From: Acidobacteriaceae bacterium
Lineage (GTDB): Bacteria; Acidobacteriota; Terriglobia; Terriglobales; Acidobacteriaceae
DNA: 20,996 nt
NCBI GenBank assembly: GCA_031296355.1
Contig: JARLFX010000067.1
Span: 1 to 20,996, forward strand
Reading direction: 5' to 3'
Shown: positions 6,740 through 15,726 of the stretch, one piece after another
How positions within the stretch are numbered: the stretch's first letter is position 1
Layout: each line of letters starts with the position of its first letter
Translations under genes and position numbers: made by a program
Notes under the pieces: model-generated
Database searches by the model: none
What the model was told of the DNA's origin: nothing
The model's input: only the letters and a program-made list of their open reading frames with translations

Positions 6740-7480
6740 ATGAGACGAGTGGCGAACAATGCGGTGCGGGGCCTGTGGCTGGCGATGCTGACGCTGGCGT
6801 GTGTGACGCCATGTGCGCGGGCGCAACAGCAAGCGACAGTGCCGGTGCCGGGAGCAGAGAAGGCTGTGACGCTGGATTACGTGGTGGCGATCGTGAACCA
6901 GGATGTGGTGCTGGAGAGCGACGTGGAAGAGGAGATGCGGTTTTCGGCGTTTCAGCCGTTTCGAGCGCAGAGCACGGGCACGCAGCGGGACCAGGCGTTA
7001 CAGCGGCTGATCAACCGCATGCTGATCGAGCAGCAGGAGAAGCTGCAACCGCAGCCGCCGATTCCGGACAGCGAGGTGCAGACGCAGATACAGCAGCTGC
7101 GGGAGTCGATTCCGGCATGCGTGGAGTACAAGTGCGAGACGCAGGAAGGCTGGGACCGCTTTCTGGCGGACAATGATTTCACTGAGCAGGAGCTGAAGGC
7201 GCGCTGGCGGCAGCGCATGGACGTGCTGCGGTTCATCGAAGTGCGCTTCCGGTCGGGCATTCACATTACGCGGCAGCAGATCACGGATTATTACCAGAAG
7301 CAGATGCTGCCGGAGTATGCGAAGCAGAAGGCAACGCCGCCGCCGCTGGATGCGCTGAGCGCGCGGATTGAGGAAGTATTGCTGCAACGCGAGGTGACTT
7401 CGCTGCTGAACGACTGGCTGAAGAGCCTGCGCGACCAGGGCAGCGTGCGCACACTGCAATCGGGAGAGGAGGCGCCATGA
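6740..7480 (+). CDS. SurA N-terminal-domain periplasmic chaperone
   Basis: A 246-residue secreted protein with a signal peptide (about 1-28, cleavage near ARA-QQ). The segment LDYVVAIVNQDVVLESDVEEEMRF is the opening of SurA-N/PpiC-type chaperone domains. The helical region with RLINRMLIEQQEKLQ and DFTEQELKARWRQRMDVLRFI continues the fold to about residue 180, and a C-terminal helix (LDALSARIEEVLLQREVTSLLNDWL) resembles the SurA closing segment. No parvulin PPIase domain is present, so it is probably a pure holdase for unfolded outer-membrane proteins. Two cysteines in PACVEYKCET could form a disulfide. It begins 2 bases after the Omp85 stop and overlaps tamB by ATGA, so all three are probably cotranscribed. 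Confidence 0.85.
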   Translation: MRRVANNAVRGLWLAMLTLACVTPCARAQQQATVPVPGAEKAVTLDYVVAIVNQDVVLESDVEEEMRFSAFQPFRAQSTGTQRDQALQRLINRMLIEQQEKLQPQPPIPDSEVQTQIQQLRESIPACVEYKCETQEGWDRFLADNDFTEQELKARWRQRMDVLRFIEVRFRSGIHITRQQITDYYQKQMLPEYAKQKATPPPLDALSARIEEVLLQREVTSLLNDWLKSLRDQGSVRTLQSGEEAP

Positions 7481-10400
7481 GCGAAGACGGCGACCGGCTG
7501 CCTGATACTCCTGAAGAAGAGAGCGCGGAGACGCCTGACGTGTTGGGCAAGCCGTGGGTGAAGCGCGCGTTGCTGGGAGTCGCCGGTGTGCTGGTGATCG
7601 TGCTGGCGCTGATGGGTGCGGGGGCGTGGTATGTGTCGACCGCGGGATTCCAGCAGAAGGTGCGGCTGAAGGTGATCGCGCTGCTGGAGCAGGCGACGGG
7701 CGGGCGCGTGGAACTGCAGGGCTTCCGCTTCAGCCTGTGGCGACTGGATGCGGTGGCGGACCACCTGGTGATCCACGGGCTGGAAGGGCCGAAGGAAGCG
7801 CCGTATCTGCAGGCTGACCGCATTGAGATTCGGCTACAGATCAGGAGCTTTCTTTCGCAGACGGCCGGGGCGCACCTGGTGAACGACAACAGCATTGCGT
7901 CGCACATTGCGCTGAACCTGCTGCAGGTGGACAGGCCGCAGGCGCACATCATTATCTATCCGGACGGTTCGACCAACCAGCCGACGACGAAGACGAAGAG
8001 CGCGAGCAACAAGCCGGTGGCGGATACGCTGCTGGACCTGGAAGCCGAGACGGTGAACGTGAACAATGGCGTGGTGCTGCTGAATGACCGCGCGATTCCA
8101 TTCAATCTGGACGCACGCGAGCTGAATGTGAACGTGGAGTACCAGATGGTTGGGGACCAGTATGCGATCCACGTGGGGTTGAACGATCTGCGCACCACGA
8201 TGCAGAAGAAGCCGACGGTGCAATCGCGGCTGGCGGCGGACGTGACGTTTGCACGGCACGGCATGGAGATCAAGCGGTTTGAGTTTGATACGGGCAAGAA
8301 GTCGAAGCTGATCGCGACCGGATCGGTGAAGGACTTCAACCATCCGGCATGGCAGGTGGCGGCTAACGGCACGGTGGAACTGAAGCAGGTGACGGCGATC
8401 AGCGGGTTTGAAGAGCTGACGGGCGGGAGCGTGGATCTGAAGCTGGAGGGGCGCAGCTGCAGCGACGCGGAGATTGCAGCGTGGCGTGCGAAGCCGGCGG
8501 CGGTGCGCGTGGCTGGAGGGAAGGATGCGAATACTTTCCGCTGGGGACATTGCGACGAAGCGTATGCAATCACGGGGGTGACGCGCATCAGCAAGGCGGG
8601 CTATACCGACCCGGATGTAAGAGTGCATGACGTGGATGGTGGAGCGAAGGTGCGGGCGACGCCTTCGGTGCTGCAACTGGCAGAGATGGAAGCGTACCTG
8701 CCGGGAGGCGGTAAAGTGACCGGCAGCATGCGCATCGATAACTGGCTGGGGCCGGTGGACGACAGTGCGCACCGGGTGAACGTGAAGCGGAAGACGGCGA
8801 CGGGCAGGGAGGCCATTGTGCCGATCGAGCCGGGCGGCGTACATGCGTACATCGATGCGCAGACGACGGCGGTGCCGCTGCGCACGATTATGGATGTGAC
8901 GGCGCCGAAGGATTACGGCGACCTGGGATTTGATACGGCAGAGACGGGCCCGGTGCATGTGGAGTGGGGCGACGGCGGGGCGACGGTGATCGTGAACGGG
9001 AATCTGACGTTCGCGCCGACGGGCGTACACCGCGCCGGTGCGCTCTCGGATGTTCCGGTGACGGGGACGGTGCTGGCGCAGTATCGCGGGGGCAATGAGA
9101 CGGTGGCGATTGCCAGCATCCACGTACGTACGCCGGCGACGACGCTGGATGCGAGCGGGATATTGGGCGTGGACACGGGCGATCCGCTGACGCAATTGAA
9201 GGCGGATGTGACGACGCACGACCTGGGCGAGTTCAATCAGCTATTCCGCACGCTGGGGCTGGAGTACAACGGCAGGCGCGGTATGGATGCTGTCCCGCTG
9301 AAGCTGCATGGCGATGTGCATTTTGTGGGAACGGCTTCAGGGCCGGTGGAGATGCTGGATATCAAGGGCCATGTGGTGGGGCAGAACCTGGAGCTGACGC
9401 TGCCGGAGAGTGCGAGCGCACCACCACCGCCTCCGCCGGCACGGCCGATCACGGAGCGGCTGGCAAACTACTTCCGGCGGGAGAATACGCCGAAGGTCGT
9501 GGTGGCACCGCCGCCGGTTGCTACACGGCACATCATGATCGATTCGGTTGTGGGCGATGCAGAGTACACGCCTGCTTCGCTGCAGATCACGAGTTCTACG
9601 GTGAAGCGCGGGACGGTGACGCTGTCTGCGACGGGCAAGGCGCTGCCGCACCGCGTGGTGGGGCGGCATGGCGTGGTGGATTACAACTGGGACGATGCGA
9701 CCGTGGTGGACGCGACGCTGGATATGCCGCAGGCACAGGCGCCGGATCTGCTGGACGTGATCGGCATGGAGGTACCACTCAGCGGCAAGGTACAGATGCA
9801 TGCGCATGTGACCGGGACGCTGGGCAATCTGGATGGCAACGGGAGTGTGCTGCTGACCAACGGCGTGCTGTATGGCGAGCCGTATCAGCGGGCGGAGTTT
9901 GCGCTGAGCGCGGCGGGGCAGGACATCCGTGTGACACGGGCTGCGCTGCTGATGCATGGGGCGCAGATCACGGGTGCAGGCGATTATGACCTGAAGAGCG
10001 AGCATCTGCGGGCGCATGTGCAGGCAAATGACCTGAAGCTGGCGCAATTCCAGACGATTGCGACGGCGAAGTATGCGGTGGACGGCAACCTGACGCTGCT
10101 GGCGGATGCGGATGGAACGCTGCAACAGCCGGGACTGCACGCCACAGTGCATCTGACGAACCTGACGCTGGACGGTGCGGCGATGGGCTCGCTGACAGCA
10201 GAGGCGCATAGCCAGGGGAGCACGGTGCTGTTCGCGGCAAACTCGGAGCAGAGCAGCGGGCGGCTCTACCTGGGTGGCAAGACGGAGCTGACGGGGAACT
10301 ATCCGACGGAAGCGAAGCTGGAGATGTCGTCGGTCAATATCGAGAACCTGCTGCGGCTGTATGCGCCGAAGGGGATCACGGGGCACTCGTCCATTGGTGG

Positions 10401-11904
10401 CACGGTGACGCTGAGCGGGCCGCTGGCGACGCCGCAACAGTTGAATGGAACGGCGGAGCTCAGCCAGTTCGATGTGAATTTGTCGGGCATTGAATTACAG
10501 GCTCCGCAACCGATCCGCGCAAGCCTGGAGAATGGGCTGCTGAAGATCGACCAGGCACACATTACGGGTGCAGATACTGACCTGAAGGCGACGGGGTCAG
10601 CGCAGATCTTCAATACTGGCGGCACGCCGGGACGGCTGCGCATGCGCGCTGAAGGCAACGTGAACATGAAGCTGGCGCAGACGGTGGACCCGGACATTAT
10701 CTCCAGCGGGCGGGTGGATCTTTCGATGACCGCCGGTGGTACGGTGAGCGCGCCGAGCCTGAGCGGGAAGGTGCAGTTCCACGATGTGGCGGTGGCGCTG
10801 GAAGATGTGCCGAACGGGTTGAGCCAGATGAACGGGACGCTGGTCTTCACCGAGAACCGGCTGCAGGTGCAAACGCTGACGGCGATGACGGGCGGCGGGC
10901 AGCTGAAGATCGGCGGGTTCATGACGTACAAAAACGGGTTCTTTGCTGACCTGACGGCGACCGGCGATACGGTGCGGGTGCGCTATCTGGGGCTGAGCTC
11001 GACGGCGAATGCAAGCCTGCGGTTGCAGGGGTCTACATCGAGCGCATTGCTAAGCGGCAATATCCTGATCACGCGGTTCGGCATTGGGCCGGATTTTGAT
11101 TTCGCTGCGTTTGCCGGACCGGCTACGCTGCCCACGCCGCCCGATCCGAATGCGCCTTCGAGCCACATCCGGCTGGATGTGCACGTGACTTCGTCGCCGC
11201 AACTGGACTTCCAGAATTCGTATGCGAAGCTGGCGGGTATGGTGGACCTGAATATCGGCGGCACGATCTCAGTGCCTACGGTGCTGGGCCGGATCACGGT
11301 GACGGACGGCAGCGCAAAGTTTGCGGGGCAGACGTACGAGTTGCAGCGCGGGAATATTTATTTCACCAATCCTGTGCGCATTGATCCGCAGATCGATGTG
11401 GACGCGACGACGCGGGTGGAGAACTACGACGTGACGGTGGGCGTGCATGGAACATCGAGCAACCTGAAGCCGACGTACCGCTCGGAACCGCCGCTCTCAG
11501 AGACGGACATTTTTGCGCTGCTGGCGCTGGGGCGCACGCAGGAAGAGGCGCAGATCTACAACCAGCAGCAGACGGCGCAGGGCGTGGACCCGACGACCAG
11601 CGCACTGCTGGGCGGGGCGCTGAATGCGACGGTGAGCAATCGGGTGGAAAAGCTCTTCGGCGTTGGGAGCGTGAAGATCGACCCGTCGTTCGTGGGTACG
11701 CTGGGCACATCGTCTGCGCGCATCACGGTGGAGCAGCAGCTTTCGCGCAACCTGACTGTGACCTATGCAACCAATGTGAACCAGACGGCGGAGCAACTGA
11801 TCCAGTTGCAGTTGAACCTGACGGATAACGTGTCAGTGGTGGCGGCGCGCGACGAAACCGGGGTGTTCAGCACAGTGCTGAAGATACGGCACCGGTACCG
11901 GTAG
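7477..11904 (+). CDS. tamB: TamB/DUF490-family translocation and assembly module protein
   Basis: A 1475-residue envelope protein with a cytoplasmic N-terminus, one transmembrane anchor (about 31-53) and a very long periplasmic part rich in short beta-strand repeats, as in TamB/AsmA-like proteins that span the periplasm in a hydrophobic groove. The C-terminal DUF490 domain is recognisable by SETDIFALLALGRT (about 1340-1353) and the strand-rich segment after it. The N-terminus has an AsmA-like character (KVIALLEQATGGRVELQGF). A proline-rich linker lies near residues 649-690. TamB works with an Omp85 partner (TamA or BamA) in protein insertion and, in relatives, in phospholipid transport; the partner here is probably the gene at 3462. 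The start ATG overlaps the upstream stop (ATGA). Confidence 0.9.
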   Translation: MSEDGDRLPDTPEEESAETPDVLGKPWVKRALLGVAGVLVIVLALMGAGAWYVSTAGFQQKVRLKVIALLEQATGGRVELQGFRFSLWRLDAVADHLVIHGLEGPKEAPYLQADRIEIRLQIRSFLSQTAGAHLVNDNSIASHIALNLLQVDRPQAHIIIYPDGSTNQPTTKTKSASNKPVADTLLDLEAETVNVNNGVVLLNDRAIPFNLDARELNVNVEYQMVGDQYAIHVGLNDLRTTMQKKPTVQSRLAADVTFARHGMEIKRFEFDTGKKSKLIATGSVKDFNHPAWQVAANGTVELKQVTAISGFEELTGGSVDLKLEGRSCSDAEIAAWRAKPAAVRVAGGKDANTFRWGHCDEAYAITGVTRISKAGYTDPDVRVHDVDGGAKVRATPSVLQLAEMEAYLPGGGKVTGSMRIDNWLGPVDDSAHRVNVKRKTATGREAIVPIEPGGVHAYIDAQTTAVPLRTIMDVTAPKDYGDLGFDTAETGPVHVEWGDGGATVIVNGNLTFAPTGVHRAGALSDVPVTGTVLAQYRGGNETVAIASIHVRTPATTLDASGILGVDTGDPLTQLKADVTTHDLGEFNQLFRTLGLEYNGRRGMDAVPLKLHGDVHFVGTASGPVEMLDIKGHVVGQNLELTLPESASAPPPPPPARPITERLANYFRRENTPKVVVAPPPVATRHIMIDSVVGDAEYTPASLQITSSTVKRGTVTLSATGKALPHRVVGRHGVVDYNWDDATVVDATLDMPQAQAPDLLDVIGMEVPLSGKVQMHAHVTGTLGNLDGNGSVLLTNGVLYGEPYQRAEFALSAAGQDIRVTRAALLMHGAQITGAGDYDLKSEHLRAHVQANDLKLAQFQTIATAKYAVDGNLTLLADADGTLQQPGLHATVHLTNLTLDGAAMGSLTAEAHSQGSTVLFAANSEQSSGRLYLGGKTELTGNYPTEAKLEMSSVNIENLLRLYAPKGITGHSSIGGTVTLSGPLATPQQLNGTAELSQFDVNLSGIELQAPQPIRASLENGLLKIDQAHITGADTDLKATGSAQIFNTGGTPGRLRMRAEGNVNMKLAQTVDPDIISSGRVDLSMTAGGTVSAPSLSGKVQFHDVAVALEDVPNGLSQMNGTLVFTENRLQVQTLTAMTGGGQLKIGGFMTYKNGFFADLTATGDTVRVRYLGLSSTANASLRLQGSTSSALLSGNILITRFGIGPDFDFAAFAGPATLPTPPDPNAPSSHIRLDVHVTSSPQLDFQNSYAKLAGMVDLNIGGTISVPTVLGRITVTDGSAKFAGQTYELQRGNIYFTNPVRIDPQIDVDATTRVENYDVTVGVHGTSSNLKPTYRSEPPLSETDIFALLALGRTQEEAQIYNQQQTAQGVDPTTSALLGGALNATVSNRVEKLFGVGSVKIDPSFVGTLGTSSARITVEQQLSRNLTVTYATNVNQTAEQLIQLQLNLTDNVSVVAARDETGVFSTVLKIRHRYR

Positions 11905-11928
11905 GGTGATGGCGCAGGCAAGACGAGA

Positions 11929-11959
11929 AGCAGATTCTTCGCTGCGCTCAGAATGACAA
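11929..11959. repeat. possible dispersed intergenic repeat
   Basis: The segment AGATTCTTCGCTGCGCTCAG followed by AATGACA lies in the 121-bp gap between tamB and the histidine kinase. I recall very similar sequences (on the other strand read as CHSERSEES-like peptides) scattered through many bacterial genomes as short intergenic repeats. Only one copy is in this window, so repetition cannot be shown here. Confidence 0.4.
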
Positions 11960-11968
11960 TGTTTGAAG

Positions 11969-11998
11969 TTTGTGGTGCGCAGCTTTGTGATGCGCAGG
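11969..11998. repeat. 15-bp tandem duplication
   Basis: TTTGTGGTGCGCAGC (11969-11983) and TTTGTGATGCGCAGG (11984-11998) are adjacent and differ at two bases. They lie just upstream of the GTG start of the histidine kinase. No function is evident. Confidence 0.6.
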
Positions 11999-12025
11999 GT
12001 GGCAAGGGCAGCGTAAAGTAGAGAC

Positions 12026-13411
12026 GTGATCGAGCCCAAACTCATTCTCATCACGCTGCTCGTCAAGCTGGGCGTGGCCGCGGCTGTTTCCAGCGCGCTG
12101 GCGCGTTCGGAGACGTTCAAGGATCTGCTGCTCTCGGCACGGCGCACGCCGGCAGAGAGCTTCAAGTTCCTGGCGTGGGTGTGCGTTCCGCTGACGCTGG
12201 GTGTGTGGGTGCGGGTGAGTGTGCCGAACTTTCTGGCGGCTGACCTGTCGTTTGAAGCGACGGTGCTGCTGGGATTACTGACTGGGCCATGGTGGGGCAT
12301 GCTGGGCGGACTGGCGCTGGCAGTCCCCGCGGTGCGGCACCATGAATATCTTGCGCCGGCGGTAAACCTTGCGGTGGCGGCCATCGCAGGAACGTTCCGG
12401 CACTTTGCGGCGATGGAAGATATCTGGTCGTTCTCGCCGCTGATCGATCTGAGTATTTACCGATGGGTGCGGCGCAACCTGCGGCAACCGCAGCTGGACC
12501 GGCAGATCTTTCTGCTGGTGCTGATCACGGGGCTGAGCTTTGTGGTGAGTCTGATCGGGATTGTGTATCCGCGGCGGTATTTTGCGCTGTACTCGGCTGC
12601 GTGGCCCATTGAGCTGGCGATCTGCCTGTGTTCGCCGGTGGTGGTGGGCATCCCGCTGAAGATATGGCACGCCATCCGCATTGAGCGGAAGCTAAAGGAG
12701 CAGGAGCGGCTGCTGCTGGATGCGCGGCTGGATGCGCTGCAGCGGCAGATCAATCCGCATTTTTTGTTCAACACGCTGAATTCGATTGCATCGCTGGTGC
12801 GCTTCAAGCCGGAGCTGGCGCGGGAGATGATCGTGAAGCTGGCGAATATTCTGCGGACGCTGCTGAAGCATCGCGAGGCGTTTGTGCCGTTCAGCGAAGA
12901 GCTGGCATTCACGGAGGACTATCTGGCGATCGAGGTGGTGAGGTTTGGCGAAAAGCTGAAGGTGGTGAAGGAGATTGCGCCGGAGTCTCTGCCGATGATC
13001 GTGCCGAGCATGCTGCTGCAACCGCTGATCGAAAACAGCATCAAGCATGGACTGGAGCCACGCATCAGCGGGGGGACCATCACGCTGCGCAGTCGCGTGG
13101 AGGGCGAGATGCTGGTGTTGGAGGTGGAAGACGACGGCGTGGGCATGACGCCGGAGCGCGACAACCGAGCGGGGCTGCCGGGGCGGCGCGGCAACGGCAT
13201 TGGGTTGCGCAATGTGCGCGAGCGGGTGGAGATGCTGTATGGCATGGGGAATGGTTCTGATGCGCGCGCGAGTTCGCAGGGACCATGCGCACGGATCGAG
13301 ATCAGCAGCCGGCCGGGCCGGGGGACGCACATCGCGATGTGGTTGCCGCTGCTGTCAGAGACGACGTGGCCGCAGCCGGTGCGGACGCAAGCGAGCGAGA
13401 CGGAACGCTAG
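12026..13411 (+). CDS. LytS/YehU-type sensor histidine kinase
   Basis: A 461-residue membrane sensor kinase. The first about 210 residues hold several hydrophobic helices in a 5TMR-LYT-like arrangement, with the usual PWWGMLGGLALAVPAVRHH stretch. The His-kinase domain has QINPHFLFNTLNSI (phospho-acceptor H245). The ATPase has the N-box LIENSIKHG (N337), DDGVGM (370-374 region) and GIGLRNVRERVEMLYG. The start is the GTG at 12026; no ATG is better placed and the RBS is weak. The expected LytR-type response regulator is not next to it: the following gene is on the other strand. Its stop TAG shares the palindrome CTAG (13408-13411) with the stop of the convergent bshA. The signal is unknown. Confidence 0.9.
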   Translation: MIEPKLILITLLVKLGVAAAVSSALARSETFKDLLLSARRTPAESFKFLAWVCVPLTLGVWVRVSVPNFLAADLSFEATVLLGLLTGPWWGMLGGLALAVPAVRHHEYLAPAVNLAVAAIAGTFRHFAAMEDIWSFSPLIDLSIYRWVRRNLRQPQLDRQIFLLVLITGLSFVVSLIGIVYPRRYFALYSAAWPIELAICLCSPVVVGIPLKIWHAIRIERKLKEQERLLLDARLDALQRQINPHFLFNTLNSIASLVRFKPELAREMIVKLANILRTLLKHREAFVPFSEELAFTEDYLAIEVVRFGEKLKVVKEIAPESLPMIVPSMLLQPLIENSIKHGLEPRISGGTITLRSRVEGEMLVLEVEDDGVGMTPERDNRAGLPGRRGNGIGLRNVRERVEMLYGMGNGSDARASSQGPCARIEISSRPGRGTHIAMWLPLLSETTWPQPVRTQASETER

Positions 13412-14565
13412 AGTGACGGTGCGCGCATCACGGGCTGACGGATGACGCGCTGGTAAAACTGCTCATACTGGGGAATGACGCGGGAGGAGCAGAACTGCGC
13501 CTGGGCGGTTTTGCGGGCGGCCTGGGCCATGGCCTGCAGCTTCGCGCTGTCTAAGAGCAGATCGATGGCGGCGGCTGACATGGCAGATACATCGCCTACG
13601 TTGAAGAGCAGGCCGTTATGGCCGTGCTCAATGAGCTCGGGGACGCCGCCAACGTTGGTGGCGATGGAGGGGACTTCGCAGGCCATGGCTTCGAGCGCGG
13701 CGAGGCCGAAGGATTCCAGTTCGCTGGGCATGAGCATGAGGTCGGCGAGAGGGAGCAGCTCATTCACTGCATCCTGCTTGCCGAGGAAGTGTGTGCGGTC
13801 GAGTACGCCGAGGCGCTTGGCGAGCCACTCGGCTTCGGAACGGTCAGGGCCGTCGCCGATCATCATGAGGCGGGCCGGCATTTTTTCGGCAACGCGGGCG
13901 AAGACGCGGATGACATCGGGCACGCGCTTGACGGGGCGGAAGTTGGAGAGATGCACGAGGAGCTTTTCGTTGTCGGCAGCATAGCGCGGACGCAGGGCGG
14001 CGACGGAGTCTGCACGGCGCACGTAGAAATCGCAGTTCACGAAGTTGCGGATGATCTCAATCTCGCGGGTGATGCCGAAGTCTTCTACCGTGCGCTCCTT
14101 GAGATAGGCGGAGATGGAGGTGACGCCGTCGCTCTGCTCAATGCCGAGGCGCGTGATGGGCAGATAGGAGCGGTCAAGGCCGACGAGGGTGATGTCTGTG
14201 CCGTGCAGCGTGGTGATGAAGGGAAGGCGCAGGCCGCGGGATGCGAGCATCTGCCGGGCGAGCAGGGCGCTGACGGAGTGGGGAATGGCGTAGTGCACAT
14301 GGAGCAGATCGAGCTGGTGCAGCTCGGCGACCTCGGCCATGCGCGAGGCGAGCGCGAGATCGTAGGGCGGGAATTCAAAGAGGGGATAGTTGGAGACGGG
14401 GACTTCGTGGTAGTAGATGTTCTTTTCGCGGCCGGTGAGGCGAAAGGGCTGCGAGTAAGTGATGAAGTGAACTTCGTGGCCGCGCTCGGCCAGTTCGATG
14501 CCGAGCTCCGTGGCGACGACGCCGCTACCGCCGTAGGTTGGATAGCATGTGATACCGATCTTCAT
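13408..14565 (-). CDS. bshA: N-acetyl-alpha-D-glucosaminyl L-malate synthase BshA
   Basis: A 385-residue GT4-family glycosyltransferase that joins UDP-GlcNAc to L-malate in the first step of bacillithiol synthesis. The start MKIGITCYPTYGGSGVVATELG, the HVHYAIPHSVSA segment, LHGTDITLVG (H121, D124), SNFRPVKR and ELESFGLAALEAMACEVP are characteristic of BshA and set it apart from general GT4 enzymes. Length matches the family (about 375-385). The ATG overlaps the stop of the upstream deacetylase gene by ATGA, so the two are translationally coupled. The gene ends in the CTAG shared with the convergent histidine kinase. No bshC or LmbE-type bshB is in the window. Confidence 0.93.
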   Translation of the reverse strand: MKIGITCYPTYGGSGVVATELGIELAERGHEVHFITYSQPFRLTGREKNIYYHEVPVSNYPLFEFPPYDLALASRMAEVAELHQLDLLHVHYAIPHSVSALLARQMLASRGLRLPFITTLHGTDITLVGLDRSYLPITRLGIEQSDGVTSISAYLKERTVEDFGITREIEIIRNFVNCDFYVRRADSVAALRPRYAADNEKLLVHLSNFRPVKRVPDVIRVFARVAEKMPARLMMIGDGPDRSEAEWLAKRLGVLDRTHFLGKQDAVNELLPLADLMLMPSELESFGLAALEAMACEVPSIATNVGGVPELIEHGHNGLLFNVGDVSAMSAAAIDLLLDSAKLQAMAQAARKTAQAQFCSSRVIPQYEQFYQRVIRQPVMRAPSL

Positions 14566-15428
14566 AGAGCCTCGTTCGCGCTGGGCAGGATGCCAGTGTA
14601 TGAGATGAGCCGGAGCTCAGGATTGATTCGCAATGCGAGGGGAATCTGCTGCAAGAGTGCAGCGTATTCCACCTGGCGGTGGGTGCGCAGGCGCGTGGTG
14701 ATGCGGTCGAGGTCCGCATCGTTGTAACCGGGATGGCAGACCAGCTCCCAGACGCCTTCGGGCATGTTGTGAAGCAGATGCTGGAGGCTGGTTGCGTCGA
14801 GATTGCCGGTGGCGGAGACGCCCAGGGTGCCGTCTGGCGTGGCCAGGGAATCAAACTGGGCGAAGAAGGGATCGTGCAGGCGCTGCAGTGCGCGGAGCTG
14901 CAACTTGCGGATGAGGCTGCCGCCGACGGCGATGCTCCACGCGGGTTCGAAGGGATTGCGCAGTGCAGGGACGCCACAGGCATGGGCTGCACGGGCGAGC
15001 GGCCGCACGATGGCAGGGAAGAGGTGCGCGTGCTTGTGCGAGTCAAAGTGGGTGACGCGGATGCCTGCGGTTTGCAGCTTGCGCATCTGCGCGGTGGCTT
15101 CGCGCTCAATCTCAAGTTCGTTGAGGCGGCCCAGCATCAGATCGCGCACGAAGACGCCGAGCGTGGGGCGGAAGTGAATGCCGTCTTCGCCGAGGAGCGA
15201 AGGAATCTCGGCGGGAGGGAGGACGGGGAGACCATCCGTCAAAACGATGTGGCAGCCGACGCCGAGGAGAGGGCGGGCAAGGGCGAGCGCGACGGCATCG
15301 TCAAACGCAGAGCCTGTGGCCATGAGCGTGGTGGAGCGGAGGCAGCCGGCATCGTGCAGTTCTGCGATGGCGCGATTGACGCCGGGGGTGAGGCCGAAAT
15401 CGTCAGCATTGATGAGAAGGCTGGGCAC
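14562..15428 (-). CDS. YdjC/ChbG/HpnK-family carbohydrate deacetylase
   Basis: A 288-residue metal-dependent deacetylase. Residues 6-12 read INADDFG, the YdjC signature with metal ligand D10. GCHIVLTDG supplies H60, and DSHKHAHLFP carries H131, H133 and H135; CHPGY is the late conserved motif. Characterised relatives deacetylate N-acetylglucosamine units (ChbG on chito-oligosaccharides) or act in hopanoid side-chain synthesis (HpnK). No hopanoid genes are nearby; the overlapping neighbour is bshA, whose product contains an N-acetylglucosamine. I therefore infer, without proof, that it may deacetylate GlcNAc-malate or another cellular GlcNAc compound. The GTG at 15428 gives the normal N-terminus right before the motif; the RBS is poor. 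Confidence 0.87.
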   Translation of the reverse strand: MPSLLINADDFGLTPGVNRAIAELHDAGCLRSTTLMATGSAFDDAVALALARPLLGVGCHIVLTDGLPVLPPAEIPSLLGEDGIHFRPTLGVFVRDLMLGRLNELEIEREATAQMRKLQTAGIRVTHFDSHKHAHLFPAIVRPLARAAHACGVPALRNPFEPAWSIAVGGSLIRKLQLRALQRLHDPFFAQFDSLATPDGTLGVSATGNLDATSLQHLLHNMPEGVWELVCHPGYNDADLDRITTRLRTHRQVEYAALLQQIPLALRINPELRLISYTGILPSANEAL

Positions 15429-15487
15429 CTAGAGCAGTCTATCAATGCCGTGTGGAATGCGCGTGTGATGGAGAGACGGCGGCGAGA

Positions 15488-15516
15488 TTGCAAGTACGGC
15501 GGATGGCCGATAGACT
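15488..15516 (+). promoter_or_regulatory. candidate promoter of tRNA-Val
   Basis: TTGCAA (15488-15493) and TAGACT (15511-15516) are separated by 17 bp, and the expected transcription start falls about 10 bases before the tRNA. A good sigma70-like match in the right place. Confidence 0.55.
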
Positions 15517-15534
15517 GGAAACAGGCTGCAATAT

Positions 15535-15611
15535 GGGCGGCTAGCTCAGTTGGTTAGAGCGCCTCGTTTACACCGAGGATGTCGGGGGTTCGAATCCCTC
15601 GCTGCCCACCA
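15535..15611 (+). tRNA. tRNA-Val (anticodon UAC), CCA encoded
   Basis: The 77-base sequence folds as a full cloverleaf. The acceptor stem is GGGCGGC with GCTGCCC (one G-U pair). The D-loop has AGCTCAGTTGGTTAGAGC, the anticodon arm is CCTCG-TTTACAC-CGAGG with anticodon TAC, and the T-arm is GGGGGTTCGAATCCCTC. Discriminator A and an encoded CCA (15609-15611) complete the 3' end. It serves as the probable integration site of the element to its right, since an integrase gene follows. Confidence 0.96.
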
Positions 15612-15726
15612 AAACCTCTTCCCACACCATCCAGAGAAATCCAATAAATTCCATAAAACCCAATATCCATAGGCATAAATTGGGTCATTGGCATCCAGCG
15701 ATGTACTATGGAAGCCAGATGTTTCC

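Noticed and set aside
7834..9219. Arg/His-rich minus-strand frame of 461 codons inside tamB
   Set aside because: The composition is typical of the complement of GC-rich coding sequence; tamB reads through without interruption.
13618..14727. Plus-strand frame of 369 codons opposite bshA
   Set aside because: Antisense shadow; it crosses the bshA/deacetylase overlap and has no recognisable motif, while bshA on the other strand is unambiguous.
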